DNA of 64,000 nt, taken from positions 333,908,302 through 333,972,301 of the forward strand of contig NC_081413.1 of NCBI RefSeq assembly GCF_030272615.1, written 5' to 3'. The notes under the pieces are model-generated. The model ran no database searches, was not told the origin of the DNA, and worked only from the letters and a program-made list of their open reading frames with translations. Position numbers and translations under genes: made by a program. This DNA comes from Cryptomeria japonica. Taxonomy: Eukaryota; Streptophyta; Pinopsida; Cupressales; Cupressaceae. Position 1 is the first letter of the stretch; every line of letters begins with the position of its first letter. Shown one piece after another: positions 33,200 to 45,570 of this stretch.

Positions 33200-34334
33200 T
33201 GTGTGTGTGAAAAAGTGAACCTGTAGCTACAAACACAACACTTCGATTAAGTCATTATATGCATGGTTAGTAATCAATAATCAATAAAAATAAACCATAG
33301 CAAAGCGACCCATTGCCTTCTAAATGATGCGAGTATAAGATTTCTCTCAATTTGTTGTAAGCAATACCAGTGACTAGACTACACCAAGATGAAGGATTTA
33401 ATCTATATGATATTAAGCTATATGAATGCAAGATAAATGAATAATTCAAGCAACAATGGATGCAAGCAATAATGAATGTAAGATGGATGCAAGTAATCTA
33501 AAAAAAGCAATAATAATCAACCAATGACTCCAGAGCAAAATCAGTATAATAATGATGTATTCTCAAAAATCTCCGGGGTGAATTGGAATGAGAGTTGATG
33601 ACTGAATTTATAGAGAATTACAGAGAGATAATAAAAAAGCTCAATTTAGGATTAATTGAAATAACTGAGAAATCAGGTTAAGTTAACCTTGAGATAGATT
33701 CCAATTATAGTTCAATTGAAATGCATTCGAATTAGAAGTCCAAGTTGCATTGGAAAACAATAATAAATCAATTCCATGCATTTGTAATAAAAATAGATAA
33801 TTCTTCAATTTAATCAATAAAAGAGTCTTCTTAATGCAACTGAACTTCTTTTTTAAAAGCTTTGAGTTCCAATTTAAGAGTATAATTAATAATTCAATTA
33901 ATTGCTTTTTTGATTTCAAGTTCTCAATTTAAAAAAAGAAATAATATCTCAAGTTTGATTTCTCTCTTAATTCATTCTTTTTTTTAATTTTTGTTTCAAT
34001 TCAACTCTTTGTTTTGTAATAAATTCTTCTTTTTGTAGCAAATTAATTCTTTTTTTGCATGATTGAGTGGCAAATTTATTAATTAATTAAATATGCAAAG
34101 ATATTTAATAAATTAAAATAGGATAATTGACCAAAATGAATATTCTTGGAATGATTCAATTAATTAAATAAATATTTAATTAATATTGGGTAACTGATTT
34201 TGCTATGTGATATTTGATAATTAAAGAATTAATTATGTGCCCAAGATTAATTTAATTGCCTTTTGGTTAGGACCTTGGTGATGTTGTCGAGATTAGGGAC
34301 TCATGGTTTAGATGACCATTTTTAGGGTATTACA
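33200..34334 (-). repeat. E2 5' LTR
   Basis: Pairs with 8588-9740. The candidate minus-strand TATA box lies at about 33604-33612. The GAGAG target duplication follows at 34335-34339. Confidence 0.95.
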
Positions 34335-34339
34335 GAGAG
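34335..34339. repeat. Target site duplication of E2, right copy (GAGAG)
   Basis: Directly follows the ...TATTACA end of the E2 LTR and matches 8583-8587. Beyond it the E1 leader resumes with CATACTTTCCTACC, which continues the shared leader motif. Confidence 0.92.
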
Positions 34340-34439
34340 CATACTTTCCTACCTTTACGCTTTTCTTAAAGACACATAAGACAATGGTTCATTCCATTTT
34401 AATTAATATCTAGGTGCCTAATTTAAATAAATGCACAAT

Positions 34440-34580
34440 ATTTGGTTGAATCAGCTAGGCAACCTGCAAAACCACTTGATTAGTAGTTTGAAAAATGGAG
34501 TCTTCAAAAAGCGTCCTGCAAAACAACTTGATTAGTAGTTTGGAAAAATAGTCTTCAACAAGCGTCCTGCAAAAAACAAC
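34440..34580. repeat. Short tandem repeat in the E1 leader
   Basis: A unit with CCTGCAAAACAACTTGATTAGTAG, followed by AAAGTCTTCAA-like sequence, occurs two to three times with a period of about 55-60 bases. Confidence 0.75.
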
Positions 34581-35130
34581 AAAATGACAAAAATATTTTT
34601 ATTTTTTTATTTTTTGGGAATGAATAGAAAAACATGAATAAAAACTTTTTTACTAATGACAAATGTGGATTTGAAGAAAGCTTTGATGGGTAAATGGGGT
34701 TTGACTAGGTTTTTGCCACTTTCCAAGGGATAGGCAAGTGAAAAATGGGGATTTTGGAGGAGAGATGAAGGAATGGGAAAATTTGTCAAAGAGGGGCAAA
34801 GAAGCAAAAGTTGGAGATGGATAATATGAGAAAAATTTGGAGGTGATTGGATAAAAGGGGAAGGAGTTATGACAAACCCTAAAAATAAATAAATATGGGA
34901 TTTTGGGCTTCAAAAAGTGGATTTTTGGGATAAGGCCTCCAAGGAATGAAATGTGAAAAATGGCAATGCGGAGAATCTGGTGAAGTTTGGAGGAAAATGG
35001 AGTGAAGATAAAGAAGATATGGTGAAAAAACAGAAATTTTTATTTCTTTTTTAACCTTAAATTTAACAGAGCAAACAGAAACCCTAGATTTAACAGAGCA
35101 AAAACCCTAAATTTAACAGAATTAAAAAAT

Positions 35131-35513
35131 GTCAAAGGTCCGGATTTCTGATTGTCTAGATAGACAAGAGCATAATCTCCTACTTTCACACTTTCCTGCA
35201 GTCAGACAGATTATATTTAAATAGAGCAGATAACAGGAAATGAAAAATAAAGAAATGCAGACTACAGTTAGTGCCTAAAATTTTCAGACAAATTAACAAA
35301 GCAGACAGTAGCACTAAACAGATAGAAAAGTGTCAAAGGTCTGGATTTCTGATTGTCTAGATAGACAAGAGCGTACTCTCCTATTTTCACACTTTCCTGC
35401 GGTCAGAGCATACAGTCGCACTAAACAGAATAGAAAAGTGAAAGGTCTAGATTTCTGATTGTCTATATAGACAAGAGCATACTCTCCTACTTTCACATAG
35501 ATTATAATTAAAC
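35131..35513. repeat. Threefold repeat of the leader motif in E1
   Basis: The motif GGTCTGGATTTCTGATTGTC followed by an AGACAAGAGC...CTCTCCTA block starts at about 35131, 35332 and 35439. The same motif is at the E1/E2 junction (8548-8587) and in the E2 leader near 32550. Confidence 0.85.
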
Positions 35514-35736
35514 AGAGTAGATAACAGAGCAAATAACAGATCGGATAACAGGAATTCAAATTCTCACAAAACGCTCGCGCTAATCACAGAGCTATCGTGC
35601 TGAAACTGAAACTGAAACAGAAAAAGAATAGAAACAAAAACGAAACAGAATCAGAAAAGAAGTTGTTGCGCAGAAATACAGAGCCGCTATTCTGGAACCT
35701 GCAAAAAAGAATTTTTTTCTGCAGTCGCGCTATTCT

Positions 35737-35752
35737 GGAACCGGGCGTGCCA
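35737..35752 (-). other. E1 primer binding site
   Basis: Minus-strand TGGCACGCCCGGTTCC, three bases after the putative LTR end. It differs from the sites of E2 and E3. Confidence 0.7.
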
Positions 35753-35755
35753 AAA

Positions 35756-36644
35756 TGAAGAGGGGAAAACAGATTTGAAGGTCAAATGATCAAAACATAA
35801 CGAAATAAACATGCAGAATGCTAAAATATCATTAAAAGACCATTTCACCTTGCTTTTTACCTTCTCCTTCGGATTGAGCTTGATGAAGTGAAGGCGCCCC
35901 TTGATAATGCTCCACTTGATGTGCTCCTTTGATTGCTGGATGTGGATAGCTCTCCAATGTTGTGCACAAATGGAATGGATTTAAAAAATGATAAGGATGA
36001 GATAATCAAATTGCCAAGATGATTTCCTGGGCTTAAAAGGGCAGCATAAACTTACTGGATTTCAAGATGTTTTGAATGAATGCTGGATTTCAGTTAAAAG
36101 AAAACATTATAAAAGGTTTTCGCCCTCTTTTGACATGACCCTTAGATCCCAAAAGAAGGGATCCAAAGGGAAATCCTAATGTTAGTTGGTTGCTCCAAGT
36201 TGGAGTGGGGGTTGTTGTTAAAACCCTTTTGGGCAGCTTCTTTTTACTGCTCGTTTGTTTCTCCTTTTGGTTATCAAACGACTTGCAGATTTTCCATGTA
36301 TATACTTTTATTTGTCAGGCAATTTTTCTTTTTGGAGGGGCCAGTCTTTTCGATCCCCTTTCTTGGTTTTGTTATGTCTCGTCTTAGCTCTGTTTCATTT
36401 AGTGGTTATTCTTGAATATCTTTAGATGTGGGTTTTAGGTTCCCCCATATTAACCCGCTTTGTACAGGGTTTTGGGTCCCTTCAAAACTTGTTTTCCCTT
36501 ATTCAAAAACTATATGTTCATTAATTTAATTTAATATTATTAAACTATATAAATCTTTTAATCAATTATTTAATAATTAACCAAATAATAATTACCAAAC
36601 TACACAAAGAAAGCCACCATAAAATAATCCAAAAAAGCATTACA
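35756..36644 (-). repeat. E1 5' LTR (right boundary uncertain)
   Basis: The left end is set by the primer site. The first 250 bases resemble the E4 LTR at 51728-52090, sharing TGAAGAGGGGAAAA and the CTCTCCAA-GTTGTGCACAAATGGA block. The right end at ...GCATTACA is a guess from the TG...CA rule, because the partner LTR is outside the window. Confidence 0.6.
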
Positions 36645-37834
36645 CACTAATCACGATTCGCGCCAAGACTCTAAACGGACAAGGGTAATCAACTTAAACC
36701 TAGAGTATAGGGTGGGATATCATGTCAACTTCGATCAACTTTCCATTGGGATAAGACATGCTCAGACCTGTGAAGCCAGTGGAGTCGATATCTGGTACCT
36801 GCAAATCCTGCATCCACAAAGCCACTATACAACATATACAATATATAATAACAAGCAAGTGATAGAGAATTGCAATGGCACATCCCACTTGCAATGAGTG
36901 ATGTGACATTGTCCCTATCACAAAGACAGTAGAAGGCACTCACACACAATCAAGCAATATCATAATCAATCTCACATCATGAAATAGGGTTATACATAAT
37001 ATAATATCAACAAATCAACATTAAGTAGACTACACTATATCAAAGAGATCTATTGTCATTCAAAAGAGCTATATGGCTTAAGGAGAGGCACTACACATTT
37101 TTCAATAAGCTAATGTTTTTAGATATATTCATCATGTTACCATCCATTGATCCACCTTTGAACTGGAAACAATAGATTTGCAACTCAATATTTCCTTCTT
37201 CTAAAAGAAGAAAACATTGTTCAATGCATAGTGACTGACTTCAACACTCATTACAAGACTATTTGCATCTACATTATATCTCTTATTTGTGGAAACATTT
37301 ATATGTCAAATCTTACATGGAATTCATAAGGTTGTTCCATTTTTTGGAAGGGTTTATATATTCTCTCTCTTTCCTCTCTTTGGGGGGGAGTGTTTCCTTC
37401 TCATATGGGGGGCTTTATTCTTCCTCTTATATCTTGTAGAACATATTTTATACAAGTAACTAATATACCATGTGTTTTGTTGAGACCCATTTTAATCCAC
37501 CTAACATATACTTTTAGGTAAGTGTTGGTATTTAGTTAGTTTTACTTGCATTTATTTAAATCTAGGATAAGCTTGCTTGACTAGGTCTTATCTTTTGCAT
37601 AGGTAGGCATATACTTAGGATTTAATAATTATAGTTCAATGCACTTTTGTATGTTTGTGGGCAATCATTCATCATTATCCTACATCGGTTGTAAGTGCTT
37701 CATCACTTGGGATCATGTCTTATAAATGTTACCCTCTTGCTCTCATATGAGCATCAAATGCATTGTATTTTCATCCTCATTCCATTGAAATAGTTATTGT
37801 GTTGCATATCCAATCTCTAATTCATGTACTTTTT
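36645..37834. other. Gene-free AT-rich stretch
   Basis: No supported gene. A CTTATAAATG box near 37720 within a TGTTGG...-like stretch could be a worn LTR, but no partner copy is visible. Confidence 0.5.
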
Positions 37835-38710
37835 TTCTATTATGGCTTACTTTTTCATCAATAACTTAGTTGATTACATAGTCATCCATGTAAATCATCT
37901 AGTACGAGAGCTCTTACATTTTGAGAATAAATGTGTACCAAAATATTATAGGAAGAAGTTGAACATGCAACTCAATAATAGTTCTTCATATTATCCCTCA
38001 AATGATAATCAGACGTAGTTGTCAATAGACTCAACAATCTACTCACATTTCTAGTGGGAGATAACCTTATGCATTGGGCTCTATGCTAACATAAGTTGAG
38101 TTTGTATATAACTCAATATATAGGTCTATAGGAGATGCATTGACCAAGTGTATGGAACATCTCTAAAAGGTGTCACAAATCTATTGAGGATTGAAGATGA
38201 TAGGTTCATCTCCACAAAAGATAAAAGATCATGCAACACATGAAAGAGGTTCATGTGTATGCCAAAAAGAAATTCGAAGAAAGTAATGCAATGTATAAGT
38301 TGGATGCAAATGAGCATCAAAGATAAAAGACTTACTTGGAAGGTAAGTTGATCATGGTGCACTTGAGGAAAGAGTGATTCCTAAATGCAACATATAATAA
38401 ATTGAAATACAAAAAGATTGGCTGTTGCAAAATTATGTGCAATTTATCAAAAAATGCATTTGCAATCAAGTTGCCCAAAGGGATGATAAATATTTATTTT
38501 GTATTCCTACCATGTGCATAATCTCAAAGATAGCATGTTGATGCAAGAAGTGTCCAAATGGAGAAAGAAAATACCTAAAAATATTGAGAGGATGTCATAC
38601 ATATCTTTGACATGCGCATTGCAAATGAAACTTGATGCATTGAGTACAATGAATATTTTATTAGAAGGGCAAAGGAGTTGACGAAGAATTGTGGATTTCT
38701 AAAGCAAAGT
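37835..38710 (+). pseudogene. Relic of a chromovirus-type Ty3/gypsy integrase
   Basis: Scattered over all three plus-strand frames are integrase pieces in the correct order: MAYFF..., KYYRKKLNMQLNNSSSYYPSNDNQT-like core end, VVNRLNNLLTFLVGDNL, VYGTSLKGVTNLLRIE, then KLDANEHQR, LIMVHLRKE and TYNKLKYKKIG. A weak IFDMRIANET...EYFIRR piece at 38600-38700 could be a chromodomain remnant. Many stops and frameshifts show great age. No LTRs were found for it. Confidence 0.72.
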
Positions 38711-40590
38711 TAGATCAACTTGGATGGCTAAAATAGTCTTCCATGAAACCTTAATTTTGATCTCCAATCTCAAAATTCTTCTTGCTTTGGGAGTCTAATG
38801 CAACAACACCTTAGGATACATACAATCCTGCATCATCCACAAATATATGCACACAAGTTATTTGTTTGTGTGCATGAGTTTTTTCTTTCTATCTACCTTG
38901 TGTTTTATGAGTGGTTTTGTTAGTTATGCATATACCATATGGTTTTACAAAAACGTTTATTGATTTTTTTTTGCTTGGACACATAAGTATATAAATTACA
39001 TAGTGACTTCAAAGCTTGTGAATAAGGTTTTACCACTAGATGTCTTTTGTTTTTGTATGCACACTTGGAAAAAAATTAAATTGATTTTTCAGATTCTATA
39101 CATAAGGCTTAGGGTTCATGCAAAGGTAGTTAGCACTTTCAAATTTGGTTGTGTTGACCTCATAAATATAGTTGAAATTTTGTTAATTTGAAATCGACCA
39201 TGAGTTAACTAATGATTATTGGGTAAATTTGATGATTCTTTAGAAATTGATTTGTTTTCAATAGGTTTTCCCTTGGGAAGATGTATAGAGTTTCTCTTAC
39301 CAAGTTCTCCAAATTCAATACAATGTGCTAGATCTAAAAGTTGAAGAATTGGATGAAAAGAGTTGGCACATGGTTGGAAAGAGAAGAGAATGGTAAGTTG
39401 GAAATTGAAGGCTCGCGACAAATAAATCTGAAGACCAAGATCTAATTATAATTGGTGCATGGATTATCTATTTTTTATACCATTTAAGGCTTGTGAAGTT
39501 ATTGAAATGAGGCTTGGATTCATTGCATAAAGAGTATTTGCATATTTTGAAATCTCTATACATGGGTAGCATGCTTGTAATTAAAATATTTTTTAAAATT
39601 AATGATAATTTGAGCCATTTATGTTCTCCAAACATGTTTTGCCTTTCAATGTGTATCAACAATTTTCCAAATTCATTGAACACATTCAACAAATAAAACA
39701 AGTGCAAGTGATCCTTCAAAACACAAATGCTATTATAAATAGCATCATGACAAACACCACACAAAAAACTTTTGAGGTTGGTGATTGATTATGGATACAT
39801 TAACAAATGGAATAACTCATAGGACCTTAAAACAAGCTAAATGCACTTTCGTACAACCCACACAATCACCAAACAAGTAGAAGAAACGCCTTTGAATTCA
39901 ATCCTTTCGGCTAACTTAGATTATACATTGTTTTTAACATAGAGTTGTTTTAATATTAATATTACCCTTTATTACTTCCCTAATACCATAGAAATTCAAT
40001 AATTAACCAAAAATAATCTTGAATGTGTCACACCAACAAAAGTTAATCCAATAATTGGCACCTACATTAAATGAGCACATCTAGAAGAGATCACCTTCTT
40101 CCAAATAGTGAAAGTGTGTTGTGTTCCTTTGAAAGAACAAGAGTACATAAGCATCAAGACTATCATAACTTTCCACATCCAATGGGGATTTATAGCTTTT
40201 CAAGGAGAGACGACATCCAAGAGGATAAAGGACATCAAGAATACATTACTAATACATAGATTTCACCACTTTATTAGAAGGATTGGCATAACCTATTGAA
40301 CACCTAGTGATAACATGAAAATATATCTTCTTTCTAATCTTTTTGTATACATCCGGTGATGTTTGGCCTAGCATCCTCTTTCTATAGATAGCTACAATGC
40401 TCATCTTAGATAACTAAAACATATAGGATCTCACCAATGAAGTTTGCATTCATTAGAACTATTGCCAGTCATATATTAGCTTGGTTAATCCTCCACTCCT
40501 ATGTATAACATATCATACTACTCTTCGTAACATATGTACAAAAGATAATAAACACACAATTCAACTTAGTAGTATAGAGTAAAAAATTGC
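38711..40590. other. Gene-free AT-rich stretch
   Basis: I see no gene, RNA gene or clear repeat. A 98-codon minus-strand frame at 39468-39764 has no recognisable motif. Confidence 0.5.
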
Positions 40591-41620
40591 ATGCCCCTTT
40601 GCAATTTTACGTACACTTTTGTAGCCACTCTAGTGTCCACTCCCCTAGGATTTGAGTAGGCTCATTTTAGCTTTTGCATCAACCTTTTCCCTCGTAAGAC
40701 TCTCAGGACAGCTTTTAGCTACCTTTTTATGTCATTTTTGCATTAACCAGGTGTCTCTCATCTCATACCATTTTTTAGCATGATTTATCTAGACACTAGT
40801 GCATCGCACATACATCCTATGACATCTTAATATTCACATGTCATTTCTAAGTGTTTTGCCACTTGTCACTTGCCCAAGTCAATGGAAACGGCTTAAGAAT
40901 ATTCCAAACAACTTGACACTCCTTTCTTTCCCTCCTATTCTAACTTTTAAATGCATCCTTTCATTTCACACAATCTCTCTTGGATGTTCTCTTAAATTAT
41001 CTCACAATATTTCTTGTATTATCTTGGCTCACATCTCTCTCTCTTTCTAGCTTGTACAACTTGCTACAACAGTCTTTGCAACTCTCTTGGCTTACTCAAG
41101 CCTAGTTAGCAATATATTTCTTATGTCTTTGAGCATTCTAGGATTTATCACATCCCTTGTCTATTAAATCATTTGTCATTTGCATGCTTATTTCTTTTGA
41201 TCTATCTATTTATCTAGTTGTTGTTGAGGTTGGAACACCAAAATAAAGACTTGACTAAGGCAAGTCTCTAAACAACCCCAAACATTTTTGCTTTTTTTTG
41301 CTTCTTATGTCTTTGAGCATCTTGGGATTTATCACATCCCTTGTCTATTAAATCATTTATCTATCTATTTGTCTTTTGATATATCTATCTATCAAGTTGT
41401 TGTGGAGGTTGAGACACCAAAATAGGAACTTGATTGAAGCAAGTCTTCAGACAGCCCCAAACATTTTTTCATCTTTTGTGTGTAGGTTTATTAGAAGCAT
41501 TCAAACGCACAAAGGTTTTCTTGTATCTACTTATTTCACTTTTATTTATATGTGTTATCTATCACTTCTTGTTACTTTTATGAATTTTGGGTTTGAAGCA
41601 TAGAGTTGGGTTTTCACTAC
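40591..41620 (+). repeat. Possible decayed LTR with an internal ~185-bp tandem duplication
   Basis: Units at about 41122-41290 and 41306-41470 share ATTTATCACATCCCTTGTC, a GTGGAGGTTGAGACACC-like block and CCCCAAACATTTTT. The block TTGACTAAGGCAA with the preceding GTGGAGGT is also in the E3 LTR (about 20990-21030), so this may be an old LTR related to E3. The duplication is clear. The LTR link is tentative. Confidence 0.5.
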
Positions 41621-43319
41621 TTTCTAAGTCTTTTTTGTTTTGATCTATATGAGATACAATGCTTCATGCAAATATTTGCATGACACACTGGTGTCCTTGG
41701 CCAAGACACTCAGACTTAGATTGAAGACTCTTTGTCATGCGCAATTTCCATCCATGTAATCAGAAACTTCATTTTCCCTTTTTATAATTAAATATTTTCA
41801 CCAGTTTAACTAGTCGGAGATGTTTGAATGTATGTTGTGAAATTGGCTCTCAAAGGAACATACTTTTCCTTCTGCATGGTCGCATTTCCTCCATTACAAG
41901 TAGGCAAGAGGATGGCTTAGACATTCAATACATGTGTCCTCTTAAATCATGTCCATGATTATTGCATAATAATATCTTGTGTATAACTTGTTCTATTAGT
42001 TATCTTTTTTTTTAGTTTGTTCATTCCAATATAGTTCTTAGCCTTTGCAATTCATGTTTACACTTCCACTATTGCATATTTAGTCTCCTAAGTGCCTATC
42101 CATTGGATGCCATCTTGGGCCCCAAGTCATAACCTCCAATCACTTTCTTCTTAATCCTAGGTTGATAGGTTAAAATCACTTATGCAACTTTGATTAGAAA
42201 TCCCCTTTGCACAATAAGAATCTTCGACTAACCTCATACCAATATATCTTCCCTTTAACAACCACAACTTTGTTGCAATAAATAATACTCTTATATGAAA
42301 TATAAGAATGACTTTTATGTGAATGACTATATAACGCATCCATAAATAATCATAAGGTAAATTAATTAATTAAGCAATGCTAAAAAAATCACCTTACAAT
42401 TATTGTGACTATAACAAAAAGATAGATACACTAATTGATATGCACAAAATTAAATGAGTAATTGTACTTAGCTCTAGGCTCAATGTTGAGGTATTTTATG
42501 ACAGGTGTCATTTTTTAATTTCCCAATGTGCCAAGACTAATAAATATGTTGAATAACCACCTCTAAATTGCTAATCTTGTGAAACTTTTTCCTATTTCAT
42601 TTTTGTGCATACTTAATGGTCTTTACGCCCTCAAATTCAAATTTTGTGCTTGGATCAAAAACTTCTTCCTCAAATTTCACCTAGCAGGTTACAAACAAAT
42701 ACCTTTAAGAGTTTGCAATAAAAGGATCTCCTTTGATCAAACCTTCAAATTCAATTCAATAGTTTTGATTAACTCAAGTCATGCCAAGTAATGATGTGGT
42801 ATGCCTAGTAATGATGTGTAGCTATTGATGTCATGCTATAATGCTAAATGTTTATCCTAAATATTTGGCATAAGATAATAATCTCACGCTTCATGACCCT
42901 AGAGCTAAATTAGCATAATGAATTAGGGTTTTTGCTTTTTGTATAGCACTCTAGCATACTAGTTTCAATATTTTTGCACTCAAGTCAACCAATAATGGCT
43001 AGTTGGAAGGGGTTAATTCAAGCCCATTTTTCAATTTATATCTTAAAAATTCAAGGGTCAATTATGTGTACAAATTTGAATTGCACACAAAATTGACACA
43101 AGATTATGTATGGGTAAACTACCAAACCCTTTGGATGTGTGAGGTCAAAATTATCAAGATTTAAGAGATTTATTAACTTTTGGGCAAAAATAAGTTGTGT
43201 ATACTATTCAGAGCACTTGAAACAAATAGCTTTGGGAGAGTCTAAAACCTAAGATAAAACTGCAAAGTGTGGACTTTTCACCATTATAATATAATATTGT
43301 TATGATGAAGCAATTTGCA
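41621..43319. other. Gene-free AT-rich stretch
   Basis: No supported feature. Only short open frames without motifs. Confidence 0.5.
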
Positions 43320-44114
43320 CTCTAAGTCTATACAAAGTACTCTAATTTGATAATGTAGCAATTAAATATTTAGAATGTAAAGCATATTTGTACCATAAAA
43401 TCTAAAATAATTACTCTAATTTAAAAATGTAGCAATTGAATACTAAGAACAAATATTACATCATACAAAATGGATCAAAACCATAACATGCACATATCTT
43501 TAGTAACAAAAATAAAATAGACCCTTCAATGCAGTATATTCTCCAATACAAAGATAGATGTTCAAAACTTTTCAACCCATTGTCAAACGAATTGTCATTT
43601 TCTATATCCCAAAAGAATTTAAAAAAAAAAACAATACACATTACTAATGATCTCCATTGCTATTCTTCAACTTGAAAATATATAGTCGTCTAGAATGTAG
43701 GCAAAACTCAAAAGCAGTGGTTGAAGTGACGAAGGCATAATTCTTATTCCCTTTACTCCCACAATGTATTCACATACATCTAGTAGGGGTATTCTAGCTA
43801 GGTCTTTATAAATAAATTGCAATAACTTGAATTTGAAATCCATGCCTATTAATTGGTTGAATACACCTTTTATGAACTAGTACACTTCACTCAAAGAGTT
43901 AGTTCACTAAATATATATACCAAAGAATAAAATGTTTAACATCAAAAATTTGGATGGACCATCATAGTATGACAAACTGATTTCATTCTAAAATACATAT
44001 GGTCTAACTATATTTGAAACATATAAGTATCTCGTTCAATGGCATATGAAGTAAGCACCACCCCCTACAATCTAGTATAACTTTCATTCTAAAAAATAAA
44101 CTACTTACTCTACT

Positions 44115-44156
<42 letters not shown>

Positions 44157-45570
44157 CTAGTTACTCTAAATTAATGATGTAGCAATTAAATGCTACAACA
44201 AACAAAATACCATATAAAATGAAACAGGACTACAACACATCTTTGGTAGACAATCCCACCCTTTTAACACAATACATTCTCTGATGTCGGAATACAAGTT
44301 CAATACAAGTTCAATACAAGTTCATTTTTTCTTGGTTTACTGCCAAACAACCCTACAAGGCATCAATAATTATAAGCATATATATCTACCCAAAAAAAAG
44401 AGTCACAACAAAGCCAAAACTAGTTAAAGATATCTCCATTACTATTCTTCAACCTAAACAAACATAGGGGGCAGCTCGAGATACAGGTAGAACACACAAG
44501 GATAAGCATAGCGACAAGGACACAAATATCATTCCCTTTGCTCTCACGAGTTTCCATACACTGAGTAGGCATATACTAGCTAGGCCTAGTCAGAAGAAAC
44601 ACACTTGTCTTTATAAATAAATAAATTAAATAAATAAATTATGCCTTCATTGTTGCAATAAATTGAGTTCAAAATGAAAATTCAATTTGCATGCTCATTA
44701 GTTGGTTGGTTGGGCTCATATTTTATGAACTAATACCATTTCACTCAAAGAGTTAACTTACTAACTATATACCAAAGGGTAAAATATTTTGTATCGAAAC
44801 GACTTATAGATTGTTTAGCATCCAGCTAAAAACTTCAGTCTCATTCTAGGATTCATAATATAGACTAACTATATGAAATATAGAGGTAGCATGTTCAATG
44901 ACCCCCCCACACACACACACATATATATGTAACATTTATTATGATGACTATCTCAACCTGTTCAGAATAATATTGGTTTCTCCTCATTATGAATATGATT
45001 TTAGGACGCTAAGATTAGCTAGATCAAGCTCCATATATGCTCTTAATAGGAAAAGTTAAATGGGAACTTAATTTTCCTGGTGAATCCTTGCTTTTAAGCT
45101 GTAAGTAAAAACAGATGGGTATTCATAATAAGTTTAAACAAGTTATAGCAGTCTCATTTTTGTCATACAGCACCTTAAAAATAGAAGCAAGTGTTGTGAC
45201 TATGTTGTGTTATCAAGGCTGTCTTGTTTAATTTGTTTGTTCATTGTGCATGTACAAGAACCCAGAAACTTTAGGCGACGGAGCATAACCAGCCAGGCAG
45301 ATGTGTCATCTCTTTAAAACTTAAAGTTTTACTCAAAAAGCTAGCTTACTAAATATATCCTAGAGGATAAAAATGCTTTGCATCAAAATTTGGATAGGTC
45401 AGCCTGAAATCACGATGATCACTGTATTACATCTCATTACCACAAATTGTTTTCATTATAGGATTCATAACAGAGGCCTAAATATTAGTAACATAAAGGC
45501 AGCTTGTTCAATGGAATATGCACCCCATCTACAACATAGTAAAATATTCAACCTCTGAACATTGAAGCAT
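43320..45570. repeat. Diverged threefold repeat next to the ALKBH gene
   Basis: Blocks recur in the same order at about 43.4-44.05 kb, 44.16-44.9 kb and, partly, 45.3-45.57 kb. Markers are TTTCACTCAAAGAGTTA followed by CTAAATATAT (43885, 44740, 45330), GTAGCAATTAAATG (43350, 43425, 44175), CTAGCTAGG (43795, 44573) and a GTTCAATGG-AT-TG block (44035, 44895, 45510). Copies are clearly old. Confidence 0.75.
44118..44155. repeat. (TA)19 microsatellite
   Basis: An uninterrupted TA run of 38 bases inside the threefold repeat region. Confidence 0.95.

Larger units (their letters stand above)
8588..34334 (-). mobile_element. E2, full-length Tat-type Ty3/gypsy retrotransposon, interrupted by E3
   Basis: Bounded by two LTRs (TG...CA) and a 5-bp target duplication, and inserted in the leader of E1. 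Without E3 and its target duplication it is about 17.5 kb. Minus-strand order: 5' LTR, primer binding site, 2.2-kb leader, gag, protease, G-patch, reverse transcriptase, two RNase H domains, integrase, then a region with an opposite-strand PMD gene, polypurine tract and 3' LTR. Gag-pol is one frame from 30951 to 14872. The 8256 bases of E3 plus one duplication are a multiple of three, so the halves join in frame at about 2608 codons. Several stops inactivate it. Confidence 0.95.
34340..36644 (-). mobile_element. E1, right part: far leader, primer site and 5' LTR
   Basis: The leader motif interrupted at 8587 continues here. A leader with repeats (34340-35736), a primer binding site (35737-35752) and a probable LTR (35756-36644) follow. 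Joined to 1-8587, it completes the 5' end of E1. Confidence 0.8.

Noticed and set aside
39468-39764. 98-codon minus-strand frame starting MCGVCHDAIYNS
   Set aside because: The two Cys at its start suggested a zinc motif, but no second pair follows and the composition is that of AT-rich random sequence.
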